64,000 nucleotides of DNA from Actinoplanes regularis (GCF_900188005.1 NZ_FZNR01000001.1:1116001-1180000), one strand, 5' to 3'; positions 44,182 through 53,693 are shown, counted from the first letter of the stretch. Notes: generated by a model from the sequence alone, not told the origin. Numbers and translations: made by a program.

Positions 44182-44194
44182 AAGCCCTATCCCA

Positions 44195-44788
44195 TCACGC
44201 GCCGGGGCTCGCGGTGACCGGTGGGACCCAACAGCCGATCAGATGGTCGTCGACCATGCCAGTCGCCTGCATCAACGCGTACGCCGTGGTCGGGCCGACG
44301 AACTTGAAGCCGCGCTTCTTGAGCGTCCTGGCCATCGCCGTCGACTCCGGCGTCACGGCCGGCACGGCCGCCCTGCCGTCCGGGCGCGGCCGCGGCGCGG
44401 GGGCGAAGGACCAGAGCAGCTCGGTCAGCTCGCCCGGCGCCAGCTCCGCGGCGACCCTCGCGTTGTGCAGGGCGGCGTCGACCTTCATCCGGTTCCGGAC
44501 GATGCCCGCGTCGGCCATCAGCCGGTCCGCGTCGGCCTCGGTGTACGCCGCGACCTTGGTGATCGAGAAATCGTCGAAAGCGGCCCGGAACGCCGGGCGC
44601 TTGCGCAGAATGGTGATCCAGGAGAGGCCGGACTGAAAGGCCTCCAGGGTGAGCCGCTCGAAGAGCGCGTCGTCGCCGCGCACCGGCCGGCCCCACTCGG
44701 TGTCGTGGTACGCCGCGTACTCCGGTGAGCCGCCGCCCCAGAAGCAGCGCGCCTTGGTGTCGTCGCCGATCAGGAGGTCGTCGGTCAT
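44195..44788 (-). CDS. tag: DNA-3-methyladenine glycosylase I
   Basis: 197 aa. RCFWGGGSPEYAAYHDTEWGRPV has the N-terminal zinc Cys and His, followed by LFERLTLEAFQSGLSWITILRKR (base-binding pocket Glu) and AGIVRNRMKV. The C-terminal zinc ligands are in DDHLIGCWVPP. Removes 3-methyladenine from alkylated DNA. The ATG at 44788 sits in an ATGA overlap with the SRPBCC gene. The cluster DivIVA-domain protein, SRPBCC and tag corresponds to Rv1209-tagA of mycobacteria. Confidence 0.95.
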   Translation of the reverse strand: MTDDLLIGDDTKARCFWGGGSPEYAAYHDTEWGRPVRGDDALFERLTLEAFQSGLSWITILRKRPAFRAAFDDFSITKVAAYTEADADRLMADAGIVRNRMKVDAALHNARVAAELAPGELTELLWSFAPAPRPRPDGRAAVPAVTPESTAMARTLKKRGFKFVGPTTAYALMQATGMVDDHLIGCWVPPVTASPGA

Positions 44789-45273
44789 GGAAGGCGCCCC
44801 TGTTCGACGAGGCGCCCGAATCTCTTCAGCGCGCCGGTGAAGCCGAGCTTCGAGCCGGGCCAGAGCACCGGCCAGGCGATCTTGCCGACCGGACCGGGCG
44901 GCAGGTGGAACCACTCGTGCAGCACGATCTGGGTCCGGTCGCCGGACATCGCGGTGCAGCGCATCGAGCCGGGGCCCCGCAGCACCTTTCCGCAGTGCAC
45001 CACGCGGACCTCGTACGGCGCGTTGACCTTGACCACGCGCAGCTCGTCCCGGAGCACGGCCGGCCCGAGCGCGGTGACCGCCTCGACCAGGCTGCCCTCG
45101 CCGCCGTCCCCCTCGACCACCCGGACCCGGGTGAACGGGATCCACTCGGACTGCTTCTCCCAGTTGAGGAACGCGGCGAAGACCTTCGGCGCCGGGGCGT
45201 TCACGATCACCGTGGCGGTGAACTCGCCGGAGCCGGGACGGGCCGGGTCGTCGGCCGGGCCGCTGCCGCTCAT
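44785..45273 (-). CDS. SRPBCC family (START-like) protein
   Basis: 162 aa. FTATVIVNAPAPKVFAAFLNWEKQSEWIPFTRV is the N-terminal strand-helix of the SRPBCC/polyketide-cyclase fold. The C-terminal long helix covers GSKLGFTGALKRFGRLVEQG. It binds a hydrophobic ligand in family members; the ligand here is unknown. The start overlaps the DivIVA-domain gene stop by 4 nt and its own stop overlaps tag by 4 nt, so three genes are translationally coupled. Confidence 0.9.
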   Translation of the reverse strand: MSGSGPADDPARPGSGEFTATVIVNAPAPKVFAAFLNWEKQSEWIPFTRVRVVEGDGGEGSLVEAVTALGPAVLRDELRVVKVNAPYEVRVVHCGKVLRGPGSMRCTAMSGDRTQIVLHEWFHLPPGPVGKIAWPVLWPGSKLGFTGALKRFGRLVEQGRLP

Positions 45274-45737
45274 CGCTGCTCCGCCGGCTCCTCATCGGCC
45301 GCGGCCGGCGGCGCTTCGGCCACCTCCACCACCGGCTCGTCCGCGGCCGGCGCGGAGGTCTCCGTCGATGAGGCCGGCGCGATCGCGGCCTCGCGGGCGG
45401 AGCGCAGCGCGTCCGCGTCCTCGGTCCGGCCCTCGCGCAGTGCCGTCACCTCGGCCTCCAGCACACCGATCAGCTCGCTCTTGTAGCCGATGTCGTACGC
45501 CGCGCGCTGCAGCGCCTGGTCGACCTGAGCCATCCGGTACCCGCGCCAGGCGGTGTCGAACCGGGTCTTGCCCAGGTCGTCCTCGCCCAGGGGACGGTCA
45601 CCGGGCAGGGGGACCGACTGGCCGTCGGGCTCCACCGGGGTGAGCCCGGAGTCGCCCCCGCTCAGCAGAACGGTCACGCCGAAGACGATCGTTCCGACGA
45701 CCAGCGCTACGACAATGAAGAGCCAAAGCTGAGTCAT
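45270..45737 (-). CDS. Membrane-anchored DivIVA-domain protein (Rv1209-like)
   Basis: 155 aa. N-terminal TM helix QLWLFIVVALVVGTIVFGVTVLLS, linker with LPGDRPLGEDDLGKTRF, then the DivIVA-domain signature FDTAWRGYRMAQVDQALQRAAYDIGYKSELIGVLEAEV. The Pro/Glu/Ala-rich tail is disordered. A cell-pole or septum adaptor role is inferred from the DivIVA motif. The ATG at 45737 is used; a GTG 6 nt earlier is possible. It is the first gene of the coupled divIVA-like/SRPBCC/tag set. Confidence 0.87.
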   Translation of the reverse strand: MTQLWLFIVVALVVGTIVFGVTVLLSGGDSGLTPVEPDGQSVPLPGDRPLGEDDLGKTRFDTAWRGYRMAQVDQALQRAAYDIGYKSELIGVLEAEVTALREGRTEDADALRSAREAAIAPASSTETSAPAADEPVVEVAEAPPAAADEEPAEQR

Positions 45738-45790
45738 GCGCACGATGTTGACATGTCAGCTTTCCGGTGGCGAGTTCGCCACCCTTCCGG

Positions 45791-46168
45791 TCAGGTCCAG
45801 CCGAGGATCTTCTTGCGCCAGGCGTAGAGAATCCCCAGCGCGAGCACCGCGACGAAGATGCCCATCTCCGCGATGGCGGCGCCGCCGAAGCCCGGGAGAT
45901 CGAAGATCACCGCCCACGGGAAGAGGAAAACGGCTTCCACCGCGAAAAGCACATAAAGGTACGCATAAACGTAGTACCGAATCTGTGCCTGCGCCCAGTC
46001 ACCGCCGACCGGGTCGATACCGCTCTCGTACGGGATCCGCTTGCCGGCCGGCTCGGCGGGACTCGCCGGGCGCAGCAGCCGGTTGGCCCCGAACGCGGCC
46101 ACGAACAGCAGCACCCCGGCCGCGACGACGAGCCCGAGGGTGGCGTACGAGCCCAGGTATCCGTCCAC
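45791..46168 (-). CDS. nuoA: Orphan NADH-quinone oxidoreductase subunit A (NuoA)
   Basis: 125 aa, three TM helices. The NuoA signature RIPYESGIDPVGG and FAVEAVFLFPWAVIF is complete. NuoA is a membrane-arm subunit of complex I and normally starts a nuoA-N operon. Here no other nuo gene is present: the next gene downstream is the DivIVA-domain gene. It is divergent from korA. In streptomycetes a second partial nuo set lies beside korAB, so this copy may be a relic or an accessory subunit. GTG start at 46168. Confidence 0.93.
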   Translation of the reverse strand: MDGYLGSYATLGLVVAAGVLLFVAAFGANRLLRPASPAEPAGKRIPYESGIDPVGGDWAQAQIRYYVYAYLYVLFAVEAVFLFPWAVIFDLPGFGGAAIAEMGIFVAVLALGILYAWRKKILGWT

Positions 46169-46344
46169 GAATGGGCAGCCTACCCAAGAGCGCTAGCTGT
46201 TCACAGCACCGGATCGCTACTGTGGGCCACGGTCCGCGGCCACCTCCGTAAGGAGTGGCGAAGTAGTGTGGAACTGACGATGTGCGGGCCGGCTCATCGA
46301 CGTGCGTACACAAGATCGGCCCGCGCTCTTTGGAGGTTTGAAAC

Positions 46345-48198
46345 GTGGCCGCTCCCGCGAAGCGAGTCGAGCAGCTGGATCGGGTGGTGATCCGATTCGC
46401 CGGTGACTCGGGCGATGGCATGCAGCTCACCGGTGACCGGTTCACCTCGGAGACCGCGCAGCTCGGCAACGACATCTCCACCCTGCCGAACTTCCCCGCC
46501 GAGATCCGCGCCCCCGCCGGCACCCTGCCGGGTGTCTCGAGTTTCCAGGTCCATTTCGCCGACTACGACATCCTGACCCCGGGCGACGCGCCGAACGTGC
46601 TGGTCGCGATGAATCCGGCCGCCCTCAAGGCGAACCTGTCGGAGCTGTCGTCCGGCGCCGACATCATCGTCAACACCGACGAGTTCACCAAGCGCAACCT
46701 GGCCAAGGTGGGCTACACGACCAGTCCGCTGGACGACGGCTCCCTCTCCGGTTACTCCGTGCACCCGGTCGCGCTGACCTCGATGACCGTCGGCGCGCTG
46801 GACGGCCTCGGGATCGCGAAGAAGGACGCCGAACGCGCCAAGAACATGTTCGCGCTCGGCCTGCTGAGCTGGATGTACTCCCGCCCGTTCGAGTCAACCC
46901 TGCGGTTCCTGGAGCGCAAGTTCGCCAAGCGGCCGGAGCTGGTCGAGGCGAACAAGACGGCGTTCCGCGCCGGGTGGAACTACGGCGAGACCACCGAGGT
47001 CCTCTCGGTGCGCTACGAGATCAAGCCGGCCAAGATGCAGCCGGGTACGTACCGGAACATCACCGGCAATCAGGCGCTCGCGCTCGGACTGGTGGCCACG
47101 GCGGTGCGGTCCCGGCTGCCGCTCTTCCTGGGCGCCTACCCGATCACGCCGGCCTCGGACATCCTGCACGAGCTCTCCAAACACAAGCGGTTCGGCATCA
47201 CCACGATGCAGGCCGAGGACGAGATCGCGGCGATCGGGGCGGCGCTCGGCGCGGCGTACGGCGGGGCGCTGGGGGTCACCACCACCTCCGGTCCCGGCGT
47301 GGCGCTCAAGGGCGAGACCATCTCCCTGGCCATCGCGCTGGAGCTGCCGCTGGTCATCGTCGACGTGCAGCGGGCCGGGCCGTCGACCGGCATGCCGACC
47401 AAGACCGAGCAGGCCGATCTGAACATGGCGCTCTACGGCCGGCACGGCGAGGCGCCGCTCGCGGTGATCGCCCCGAAATCCCCGTCGGACTGCTTCCACG
47501 CCGCGTTGGAGGCGGCGCGGATCGCTCTGACCTACCGGACGCCGGTCATCCTGCTCTCCGACAACTACGTGGCGAACGGCTCCGAGCCGTGGCTGCTGCC
47601 GTCGGTCGACGAGCTGCCCGACCTGTCGGTGGAGTTCACCACCGCGCCCAACAGCGACGACGGCAAGTTCCTGCCGTACCTGCGGGATCCAGAGACGCTG
47701 GCTCGGCCGTGGGCGATCCCCGGCACGCCCGGCCTGGAACACCGCATCGGCGGACTGGAGAAGGCGGACAAGACCGGCGACATCTCCTACGACCCGGCCA
47801 ACCACGAGTTCATGGTCCGCACCCGGGCCGCGCGGATCGAGGCCATTCAGGTTCCGGACGTCGACGTCGAGGACCCGGACGAGAACGCGCGTGTGCTGGT
47901 GCTCGGCTGGGGCTCGACGTACGGGCCGATCGGCGCGGCCTGCCGTGCGCTGCGCCAGCGTGGGCTGACCATCGCACAGGCCCACCTGCGACACCTGGCG
48001 CCGCTGCCGGCCAACCTCGGCGAGGTCCTCGCCTCGTACGACAAGGTCGTCATCCCGGAGATGAACCTCGGCCAGCTCGCCCACGTGATCCGGGCGCGGT
48101 ACCTGGTCGACGCCGTGCCCTTCAACCAGGTCAGCGGCCTGCCGTTCACCGCCGCGACCCTGGAGAACATGCTCGAGGACGTGGTCAAGAATGGCTAG
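46345..48198 (+). CDS. korA: 2-oxoacid (2-oxoglutarate):ferredoxin oxidoreductase, alpha subunit (gamma-alpha fusion)
   Basis: 617 aa. The N-terminal gamma domain (about 1-195) begins VVIRFAGDSGDGMQLTGDRF; the alpha part has LGAYPITPASDILHELSK, GVTTTSGPGVALKGETISLA and DVQRAGPSTGMPTKTEQADL, typical KorA/PorA blocks. With KorB it oxidises 2-oxoglutarate to succinyl-CoA, reducing ferredoxin. The GTG at 46345 has GGAGG 8 nt upstream. It overlaps korB by 8 nt. The 176-nt gap to the divergent nuoA holds the promoter. Confidence 0.95.
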   Translation: MAAPAKRVEQLDRVVIRFAGDSGDGMQLTGDRFTSETAQLGNDISTLPNFPAEIRAPAGTLPGVSSFQVHFADYDILTPGDAPNVLVAMNPAALKANLSELSSGADIIVNTDEFTKRNLAKVGYTTSPLDDGSLSGYSVHPVALTSMTVGALDGLGIAKKDAERAKNMFALGLLSWMYSRPFESTLRFLERKFAKRPELVEANKTAFRAGWNYGETTEVLSVRYEIKPAKMQPGTYRNITGNQALALGLVATAVRSRLPLFLGAYPITPASDILHELSKHKRFGITTMQAEDEIAAIGAALGAAYGGALGVTTTSGPGVALKGETISLAIALELPLVIVDVQRAGPSTGMPTKTEQADLNMALYGRHGEAPLAVIAPKSPSDCFHAALEAARIALTYRTPVILLSDNYVANGSEPWLLPSVDELPDLSVEFTTAPNSDDGKFLPYLRDPETLARPWAIPGTPGLEHRIGGLEKADKTGDISYDPANHEFMVRTRAARIEAIQVPDVDVEDPDENARVLVLGWGSTYGPIGAACRALRQRGLTIAQAHLRHLAPLPANLGEVLASYDKVVIPEMNLGQLAHVIRARYLVDAVPFNQVSGLPFTAATLENMLEDVVKNG

Positions 48199-49216
48199 CC
48201 CGACACAGATCCCAGTGCAACTGACGATGAAGGACTTCAAGTCCGACCAGGAGGTCCGCTGGTGCCCGGGGTGCGGTGACTACGCCATCCTGGCCGCCGT
48301 CCAGAGCTTCATGCCGGAGCTGGGCATCCCGCGGGAGAACATCGTCTTCGTCTCCGGCATCGGCTGCTCGTCGCGCTTCCCGTACTACATGAACACCTAC
48401 GGGATGCACTCGATCCACGGCCGCGCCCCGGCGATCGCCACCGGGCTCTCCGCGTCCCGCCCCGACCTGAGCGTCTGGGTGGTGACCGGTGACGGTGACG
48501 CCCTCTCGATCGGCGGCAACCACCTGATCCACGCGCTGCGCCGCAACGTCAACCTGAAGATCCTGCTGTTCAACAACCGGATCTACGGCCTGACCAAGGG
48601 GCAGTACTCGCCGACCTCGGAGCTCGGCAAGATCACCAAATCGACGCCGGCCGGTTCGGCGGACTCGCCGTTCAATCCGCTCTCGCTCGCGCTGGGAGCC
48701 GAGGCGACGTTCGTGGCCCGGACCATCGACTCGGACCGTAAACACCTGCAATCGGTGCTGCGGGCCGCGGCGGCGCACGAGGGTTCCGCGTTCGTCGAGA
48801 TCTACCAGAACTGCAACATCTTCAATGACGGCGCCTTCGATCTGATCAAGGACCCGGACTCCCGCGACCAGCATCTGATCCGCCTGGAACAGGGCCGGCC
48901 GATCACCTTCGGCAGCGACGACCAGTTCTCGGTGGTCCACCCGGAGGGCAGCTTCGGCCTGAAGGTGCAGGAGGGCGGGACACCGATCGTGCACGACGCC
49001 GGGGTCGACGACCCGGCGTACGCGTTCGCCCTGTCCCGGCTCTCCGGCTCCGACCTCAACACCACGCCGATCGGGGTGTTCCGCGACGTGCGGCGCCCGT
49101 CCTACGACGAGATCGTCCGCAAGCAGCTGGTCGACGCGCAGGCCGGGTCGAGCGGCACCCCCGAGGAGATGCTCAACGGCCTCCTCAACTCCGGCGACAC
49201 CTGGACCATCCTCTGA
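48191..49216 (+). CDS. korB: 2-oxoacid:ferredoxin oxidoreductase, beta subunit
   Basis: 341 aa. EVRWCPGCGDYAILAAVQ provides the CxxC cluster ligands, GIGCSSRFPYYMNTYGMHSIHGR follows, and the thiamine-PP motif is VTGDGDALSIGGNHLIHALRRN with LLFNNRIYGLTKGQ. It binds TPP and one [4Fe-4S] cluster. The ATG lies inside the last codons of korA (8-nt overlap), so the subunits are co-translated. A strong terminator follows the stop. Confidence 0.95.
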   Translation: MASPTQIPVQLTMKDFKSDQEVRWCPGCGDYAILAAVQSFMPELGIPRENIVFVSGIGCSSRFPYYMNTYGMHSIHGRAPAIATGLSASRPDLSVWVVTGDGDALSIGGNHLIHALRRNVNLKILLFNNRIYGLTKGQYSPTSELGKITKSTPAGSADSPFNPLSLALGAEATFVARTIDSDRKHLQSVLRAAAAHEGSAFVEIYQNCNIFNDGAFDLIKDPDSRDQHLIRLEQGRPITFGSDDQFSVVHPEGSFGLKVQEGGTPIVHDAGVDDPAYAFALSRLSGSDLNTTPIGVFRDVRRPSYDEIVRKQLVDAQAGSSGTPEEMLNGLLNSGDTWTIL

Positions 49217-49231
49217 GCGGAACCACGTGAG

Positions 49232-49266
49232 AAGGTCCGGCGCTCCTCGGCGCCGGACCTTTTTTC
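49232..49266 (+). terminator. Intrinsic terminator after korAB
   Basis: AAGGTCCGGCGC (49232-49243) pairs perfectly with GCGCCGGACCTT (49250-49261), followed by TTTTT. The 135 nt after it hold no gene. Confidence 0.95.
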
Positions 49267-49400
49267 TTCCGGTACGGACCGGTCGGCGCGTAGCGGCCCG
49301 GAGCGGCGGCGACACCGCGCGAGATCGGCACGGGGCTTGGGCCGAGAGGCCTGGGGGCGCGACTCCATCGGTCGTACCGGCGGAATGGGTTTGATGGGTT

Positions 49401-50417
49401 TCAGAGAGAGATTCCGTTGGCGGCGGGTTCGTCCGCGCGGATGTAGACCAGCAGGTCGCCGGTCTCGATGGTGACCACCTTCTCGCCGCCGAGCGGCAGC
49501 ACCTTTCCGCGCCGGATCAGCGCGACCACCAGCGTCGACAGCTCCCGCGGGTTGCGGCCGACCTCGGCGCGCTCGGCCGAGCGCATCGCCAGCGCCATGC
49601 CCTGACCCGGGTTGAGCAGGTCCTCCACGACGTCGATCAGCGGTGGCGCGGTGGTGGTCAGGCCGAGCAGGCGGCCGGCGGTGGCCGAGGAGACGACCAC
49701 GTGGTGCGCGCCGCTCTGCTTGAGCAGCGCCGCGTTCTCCTGCTCACGGACGGCCGCGATGATCCGCACCTGGCCGGCCGTCAGCTGCCGGACGGTCAAC
49801 GTGATCAGCACCGACGCCTCGTCCTGGTCGGTCGCGATGATCACCGACTTGCAGTTCTTGACGTCCGCCTCGAGCAGCACCGCCGAGCGGGTGGCGTTGC
49901 CCTCGATCACCACGAAGCCGCTGGCCGTGGCCTGCCGGATCGCGGCCTCGCGGTTCTCCACGACCACGATGCGGGACTTGTCGTAGCCGGCCTCCAGCAG
50001 CGCGTCGACCGCGGCCCGGCCCTTGGTGCCGTAGCCGCAGATGATCACGTGATCCTTCAACTTGTGCCTCCACCGGCTGATCCGCAGGCCCCTGCGGTAC
50101 TGGTCGGTCAGTACTTCCAGGGTGGTGCCGACCAAGATGATCAGGAAGAGCACCCGGGCGGGCGTGATGAAGAGGACGTTGACCATCCGGGCGCCCTGAG
50201 TCGCCGGGGTGATGTCGCCGTACCCGGTGGTGGAGAGCGAGACGACCGCGTAGTAGAAGCAGTCGAGCAGGGTGAGGCCGTCGTCGTTCACGTCGCGGTA
50301 GCCGCCACGGTCCAGATAGACGATCATGACCGCGCCCAGCACCAGGGCGAGCGCCAGCACCATCCGGACGGCAAGAGCTCTCAACGGTCCCTGACGGACC
50401 ATCGGCAAATGAATCAT
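49401..50417 (-). CDS. Potassium channel protein with RCK (TrkA-N/TrkA-C) domains
   Basis: 338 aa. Two TM helices flank the selectivity filter STTGYGD (62-68), preceded by the pore helix DCFYYAVVSL. An RCK domain begins HVIICGYGTKGRAAVDALLEAG (Rossmann GxGxxG-like) with VVEN and IEGNATRSAVLLEA. The C-terminal TrkA-C-like part is RGKVLPLGGEKVVTIETGDLLVYI. A MthK/Kch-type K+ channel. The ATG at 50417 gives MIHLPMVRQG. It lies 113 nt downstream of nothing on its own strand except the cyclase gene end side; transcription is probably single. Confidence 0.92.
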   Translation of the reverse strand: MIHLPMVRQGPLRALAVRMVLALALVLGAVMIVYLDRGGYRDVNDDGLTLLDCFYYAVVSLSTTGYGDITPATQGARMVNVLFITPARVLFLIILVGTTLEVLTDQYRRGLRISRWRHKLKDHVIICGYGTKGRAAVDALLEAGYDKSRIVVVENREAAIRQATASGFVVIEGNATRSAVLLEADVKNCKSVIIATDQDEASVLITLTVRQLTAGQVRIIAAVREQENAALLKQSGAHHVVVSSATAGRLLGLTTTAPPLIDVVEDLLNPGQGMALAMRSAERAEVGRNPRELSTLVVALIRRGKVLPLGGEKVVTIETGDLLVYIRADEPAANGISL

Positions 50418-50530
50418 GGGACCGCCTGCACGGACACACCCTAACGGCCGGGTTGATATTCAAACCCCGCGGACATCAGATCAGTACCCGACGGGATCCG
50501 CATCAGGAGGCCACTCCGACACGAGTTGAT

Positions 50531-53224
50531 CTAGCGCGCTATCTGCGCGAAACGGGCGGCGCCGTCCTCCAGGTCGGGATGCTCGACGGCCAGGGCCAGC
50601 GCGACGATCCGGTCGAAGCCGAGGTTGGCGCCGTCGGCGTACGCGGCGTCGAAGGCGGCATCGCCCAGCGCGACCCGCAACGCGGTCTGCTGCTCCGACC
50701 AGAACGCGCCGAAGGACTCGGTCCGGCGCGCCCCGCGCGCCGCCTCCGCCCCGCCGAACAGCACCGTCGCGCTCACCGCGTCCCCGCCCAGCGCGCACCG
50801 GGCCGCGATCGCCGCCACCGCGTCCGCGGCGGCGCCCCGGAAGCCGTGCCGCAGCCTCGACCGCAGCGCCACCACCAGGTGATCGTGCGCGGCCACCAGG
50901 TCACCCCGGCGCAGCGCGACCATCCCGAGCAGCCAGTCCACGGCCCGCCGGCCACGGTCCTCGGGACGGCCGGCCTCCAACTGGCGGGCCGCGCCGAGCA
51001 GGTCGGCGGCCTCGGTCAGCGCGCCCCGGCGCCAGAACAGCTCGGCCAGCGCCAGCACCGCCGGCAGCGACTCGGTCGCCACCCCGGCCCGCTCGGCCTC
51101 GGCGATCACCGACCGGCAGGAGTTCTCGGTCGCCTCCTCGCTGTGCTCGTCCAAGCGGATCCGGCGGCTGCCCAGCGCCCGGACCAGCAGGGCCGGATCG
51201 GCGGCACGGCGCGCCGCACGCTCCGCGCGGCGCAGGAAGTCGTCCCGCTCGGCGGGATCGTCGGCCAGGTCCGCGTGGATCAGATAGGCCTGGGCCAGCT
51301 CCGCCGCCTGCTCCTGTTCATCGGCCCGCTCGTACAGGCCGGCCAGCAGGCCGAGGCCCGCGGTGGCGCCGCCGTGCTCCCGCCACCACGGATTCAACGC
51401 CCCCGCCAGGCACAGGCCGGCACGGAGGTCACCGCGCTCGGATACCCAGCGCAGCGCGGTCTCCCACTCCGCGACGTACGGCCCGAGGTCGGTCAGCGAC
51501 ACGGTCCGCGGCTGCCCGTCGACATCCACCGCGATGGCCTTCAGGGTCTCCAGCGACCAGGCGAGATGCCGGTCACGGGCGGCCGGCTCGTCACCGGCGG
51601 CGGCGAGCCGGCGCAGGGCGTAGGACCGGACGTGATCGGACATCCGGTAGCGCGGCCCCGGCGCCACCTCGATCAGCGACTTCTCGGCAAGCTCGGAGAG
51701 CGCGCTGAGCGCCCCCTCCCCGCACCAGTCGACGGTGGCCAGATCCACCGGCCCGGCGAAGACCGCCAGCCGGCGCAGCAGCTCAGCGGCCCCGCTGCCC
51801 AGGCTCCGGTAGGACCACTCCAGGTTGTTCCGCAAGCTGTCGTGCCGCCCCTCGCCGCAGGCGTCGCTGTCCAGCGCGCCGATCGGATCATCCAGCCGCC
51901 GGGCCAGCAGATCGGCCGGCAGCAGCCGGAGTCGGGTCGCGGCCAGTTCGATGGCGAGCGGCGAACCCTCCAGCCGCGCGGCCAGCCTGGCCAACTGCTC
52001 GTCGTCGTCACCGCGCCGTCCGCCCCGAGCCGCCATCGCCCGCTCCTTGAGCAGCGCGAACGCGTCGGCCGGGAGCATCGGCGGGATCCGCCACACGGTC
52101 TCGCCGGGCAGCCCCAGCGGGGCCCGGCCGGTGGCCAGCACGTCCAGCCGGCGACAGCGGGCCAGCAGCCGGTGCGCCAGCGCCACGGTCAGCGCCGGGG
52201 CCGCGTCGCAGGTCTGCAGGATGACCAGCATCCGCCGCTCGGCGCACTGCTCCACCACCGTCTCGATCGCCGGACGGCCCGGCTCCGGACGCAGGCCCAA
52301 GGCCGCGGCCAGGGCGGTGGGCAGGCCACCGGCCGCGCTCGCCGCGTCGATCGTCCACACCCCACCGGGGTACGCGTCGATCACCTGCTCGGCCACGGCC
52401 AGACTGAGTCGCGTCTTGCCGGCACCGCCCGCGCCCACCACGCTGACCAGCCGGTGCCGGCTGATCAGCTCGGCCAGCTCGGACACCTCGGCCTGCCGCC
52501 CGACGAACGCGCTGTGCTGGGCCGGCAGGTTGTGCCGGGGCGCCTCGGCGGTCCGCGGCCGCGGAAAGTCCCGCTCCAGGCCGGGCGCGACCACCTGGAA
52601 GATCCGTTCGTCGTCGTCGAAGCCACGCAGCCGGAACGCGCCCAGGTCGAGCAGGTCCACGGTGGCCAGCGTGGCGGCGGCCGCGGTGGCCCCCCGCCCG
52701 TGCGTCGCGGTGGCGTAGGTGGCGGTCACCGCGAGGGCCGTCGCCTCCGAGCAGAGCACCTGACCGCCATGGGCGGCGGCGGACACCCGGGCCGCCCGGT
52801 GGACCTCGGCGCTGGCGTACTCGGTGCCGATCGGCGTGGCCCGCCCGGTGTGCAGTCCCATGCGGACCTTCGGGACGGCGTCGGGGCGCGGCCAGTCGTA
52901 CGCGTCGAGTCTCCGCTGAGCTTCGACACAGGCGGCCAGCGCGGTGTCCGCGCTGGCGAACGCCACGAAAAACGAGTCACCCTCCGTGAGGAGTTCGACA
53001 CCACCGAAGTCGCTCAGTGCAGCACGTAACACTGAGCGATGTGCATTCAGCACAGCTCGATAGGTGTCACCGAGCATCCGGGCCAGTCGTGTTGATCCCT
53101 CTATGTCGGTGAACATAAAGGTCACGAGGCCACTGGGTAGCTCGAGCCGTCCCGACACGGTTGAACCTCCCGCCCCCTCTGGAAGTCGCGACTCATGGTG
53201 CCGTATCTCAGAGTCACCGCCCAT
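50531..53224 (-). CDS. Class III adenylate/guanylate cyclase-like domain fused to STAND ATPase, both degenerate
   Basis: 897 aa. The cyclase domain (1-215) has FMFTDIEGST with metal Asp40, and GDSFFVAF with Asp83. The substrate-specifying Lys position is Leu79 (ELLTEGD), and the transition-state Asn is His142 (AEVHRAARV), though Arg146 remains. Next are FVGRQAEVSEL and a STAND/NB-ARC ATPase with Walker A GAGGAGKT (264-271), but the Walker-B-like MLVILQTCD has Gln337 where Asp is usual. A helical repeat region fills the C-terminal half; no DNA-binding domain is seen. An allosteric nucleotide sensor is likelier than an active cyclase. ATG start at 53224. Confidence 0.87.
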   Translation of the reverse strand: MGGDSEIRHHESRLPEGAGGSTVSGRLELPSGLVTFMFTDIEGSTRLARMLGDTYRAVLNAHRSVLRAALSDFGGVELLTEGDSFFVAFASADTALAACVEAQRRLDAYDWPRPDAVPKVRMGLHTGRATPIGTEYASAEVHRAARVSAAAHGGQVLCSEATALAVTATYATATHGRGATAAAATLATVDLLDLGAFRLRGFDDDERIFQVVAPGLERDFPRPRTAEAPRHNLPAQHSAFVGRQAEVSELAELISRHRLVSVVGAGGAGKTRLSLAVAEQVIDAYPGGVWTIDAASAAGGLPTALAAALGLRPEPGRPAIETVVEQCAERRMLVILQTCDAAPALTVALAHRLLARCRRLDVLATGRAPLGLPGETVWRIPPMLPADAFALLKERAMAARGGRRGDDDEQLARLAARLEGSPLAIELAATRLRLLPADLLARRLDDPIGALDSDACGEGRHDSLRNNLEWSYRSLGSGAAELLRRLAVFAGPVDLATVDWCGEGALSALSELAEKSLIEVAPGPRYRMSDHVRSYALRRLAAAGDEPAARDRHLAWSLETLKAIAVDVDGQPRTVSLTDLGPYVAEWETALRWVSERGDLRAGLCLAGALNPWWREHGGATAGLGLLAGLYERADEQEQAAELAQAYLIHADLADDPAERDDFLRRAERAARRAADPALLVRALGSRRIRLDEHSEEATENSCRSVIAEAERAGVATESLPAVLALAELFWRRGALTEAADLLGAARQLEAGRPEDRGRRAVDWLLGMVALRRGDLVAAHDHLVVALRSRLRHGFRGAAADAVAAIAARCALGGDAVSATVLFGGAEAARGARRTESFGAFWSEQQTALRVALGDAAFDAAYADGANLGFDRIVALALAVEHPDLEDGAARFAQIAR

Positions 53225-53693
53225 CGTAGAAACGGACAGTAACTATGTTGCCGCCACGACGTACCCCTTACGGAGGACGTCTCCGATCGCGGGATCGACG
53301 TCGGCATACGGGACTACGCGTGTCGTAACGAAAGAGATCGAACGCGGAAACGACGCGCTCGGGCAAAATCGCGGGGCCGTTCGGGTGTACCCGTACGTGT
53401 TGTCCCACAAATTGGGAAATCGGCCCTGAGCTGGGCGGAGTTTTCGGCAGCGGGTTGAAGGGTGGATACGCAGAGTAAGAACGGGTAGGCGGTTGGCGGC
53501 CAATGTCGATGGACGACCGGTATCGAAGGTTTTGCAGTAAGGGGTGAGCTGGATCACGCCGCCGGGTGTCGGCTTGCGGCAACAAATTCAAGATCTCTTC
53601 CCTCGGTACGACCGATGGAGTCACGTGGCCAGGCTCGAGCCGAGTCCCGTGAGATTCTCGCGCGACGACGGCAGCATCCGAGGCCCTGCCGCG
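53225..53693. promoter_or_regulatory. Gene-free region upstream of the cyclase/STAND gene
   Basis: About 470 nt, somewhat lower in GC than the genes. It has no convincing ORF on either strand and no clear terminator or RNA element. It must contain the promoter of the minus-strand cyclase gene near 53225-53330. Small palindromes such as CGGGTGTACCCG (around 53384) are noted, but no operator can be named. Confidence 0.5.
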
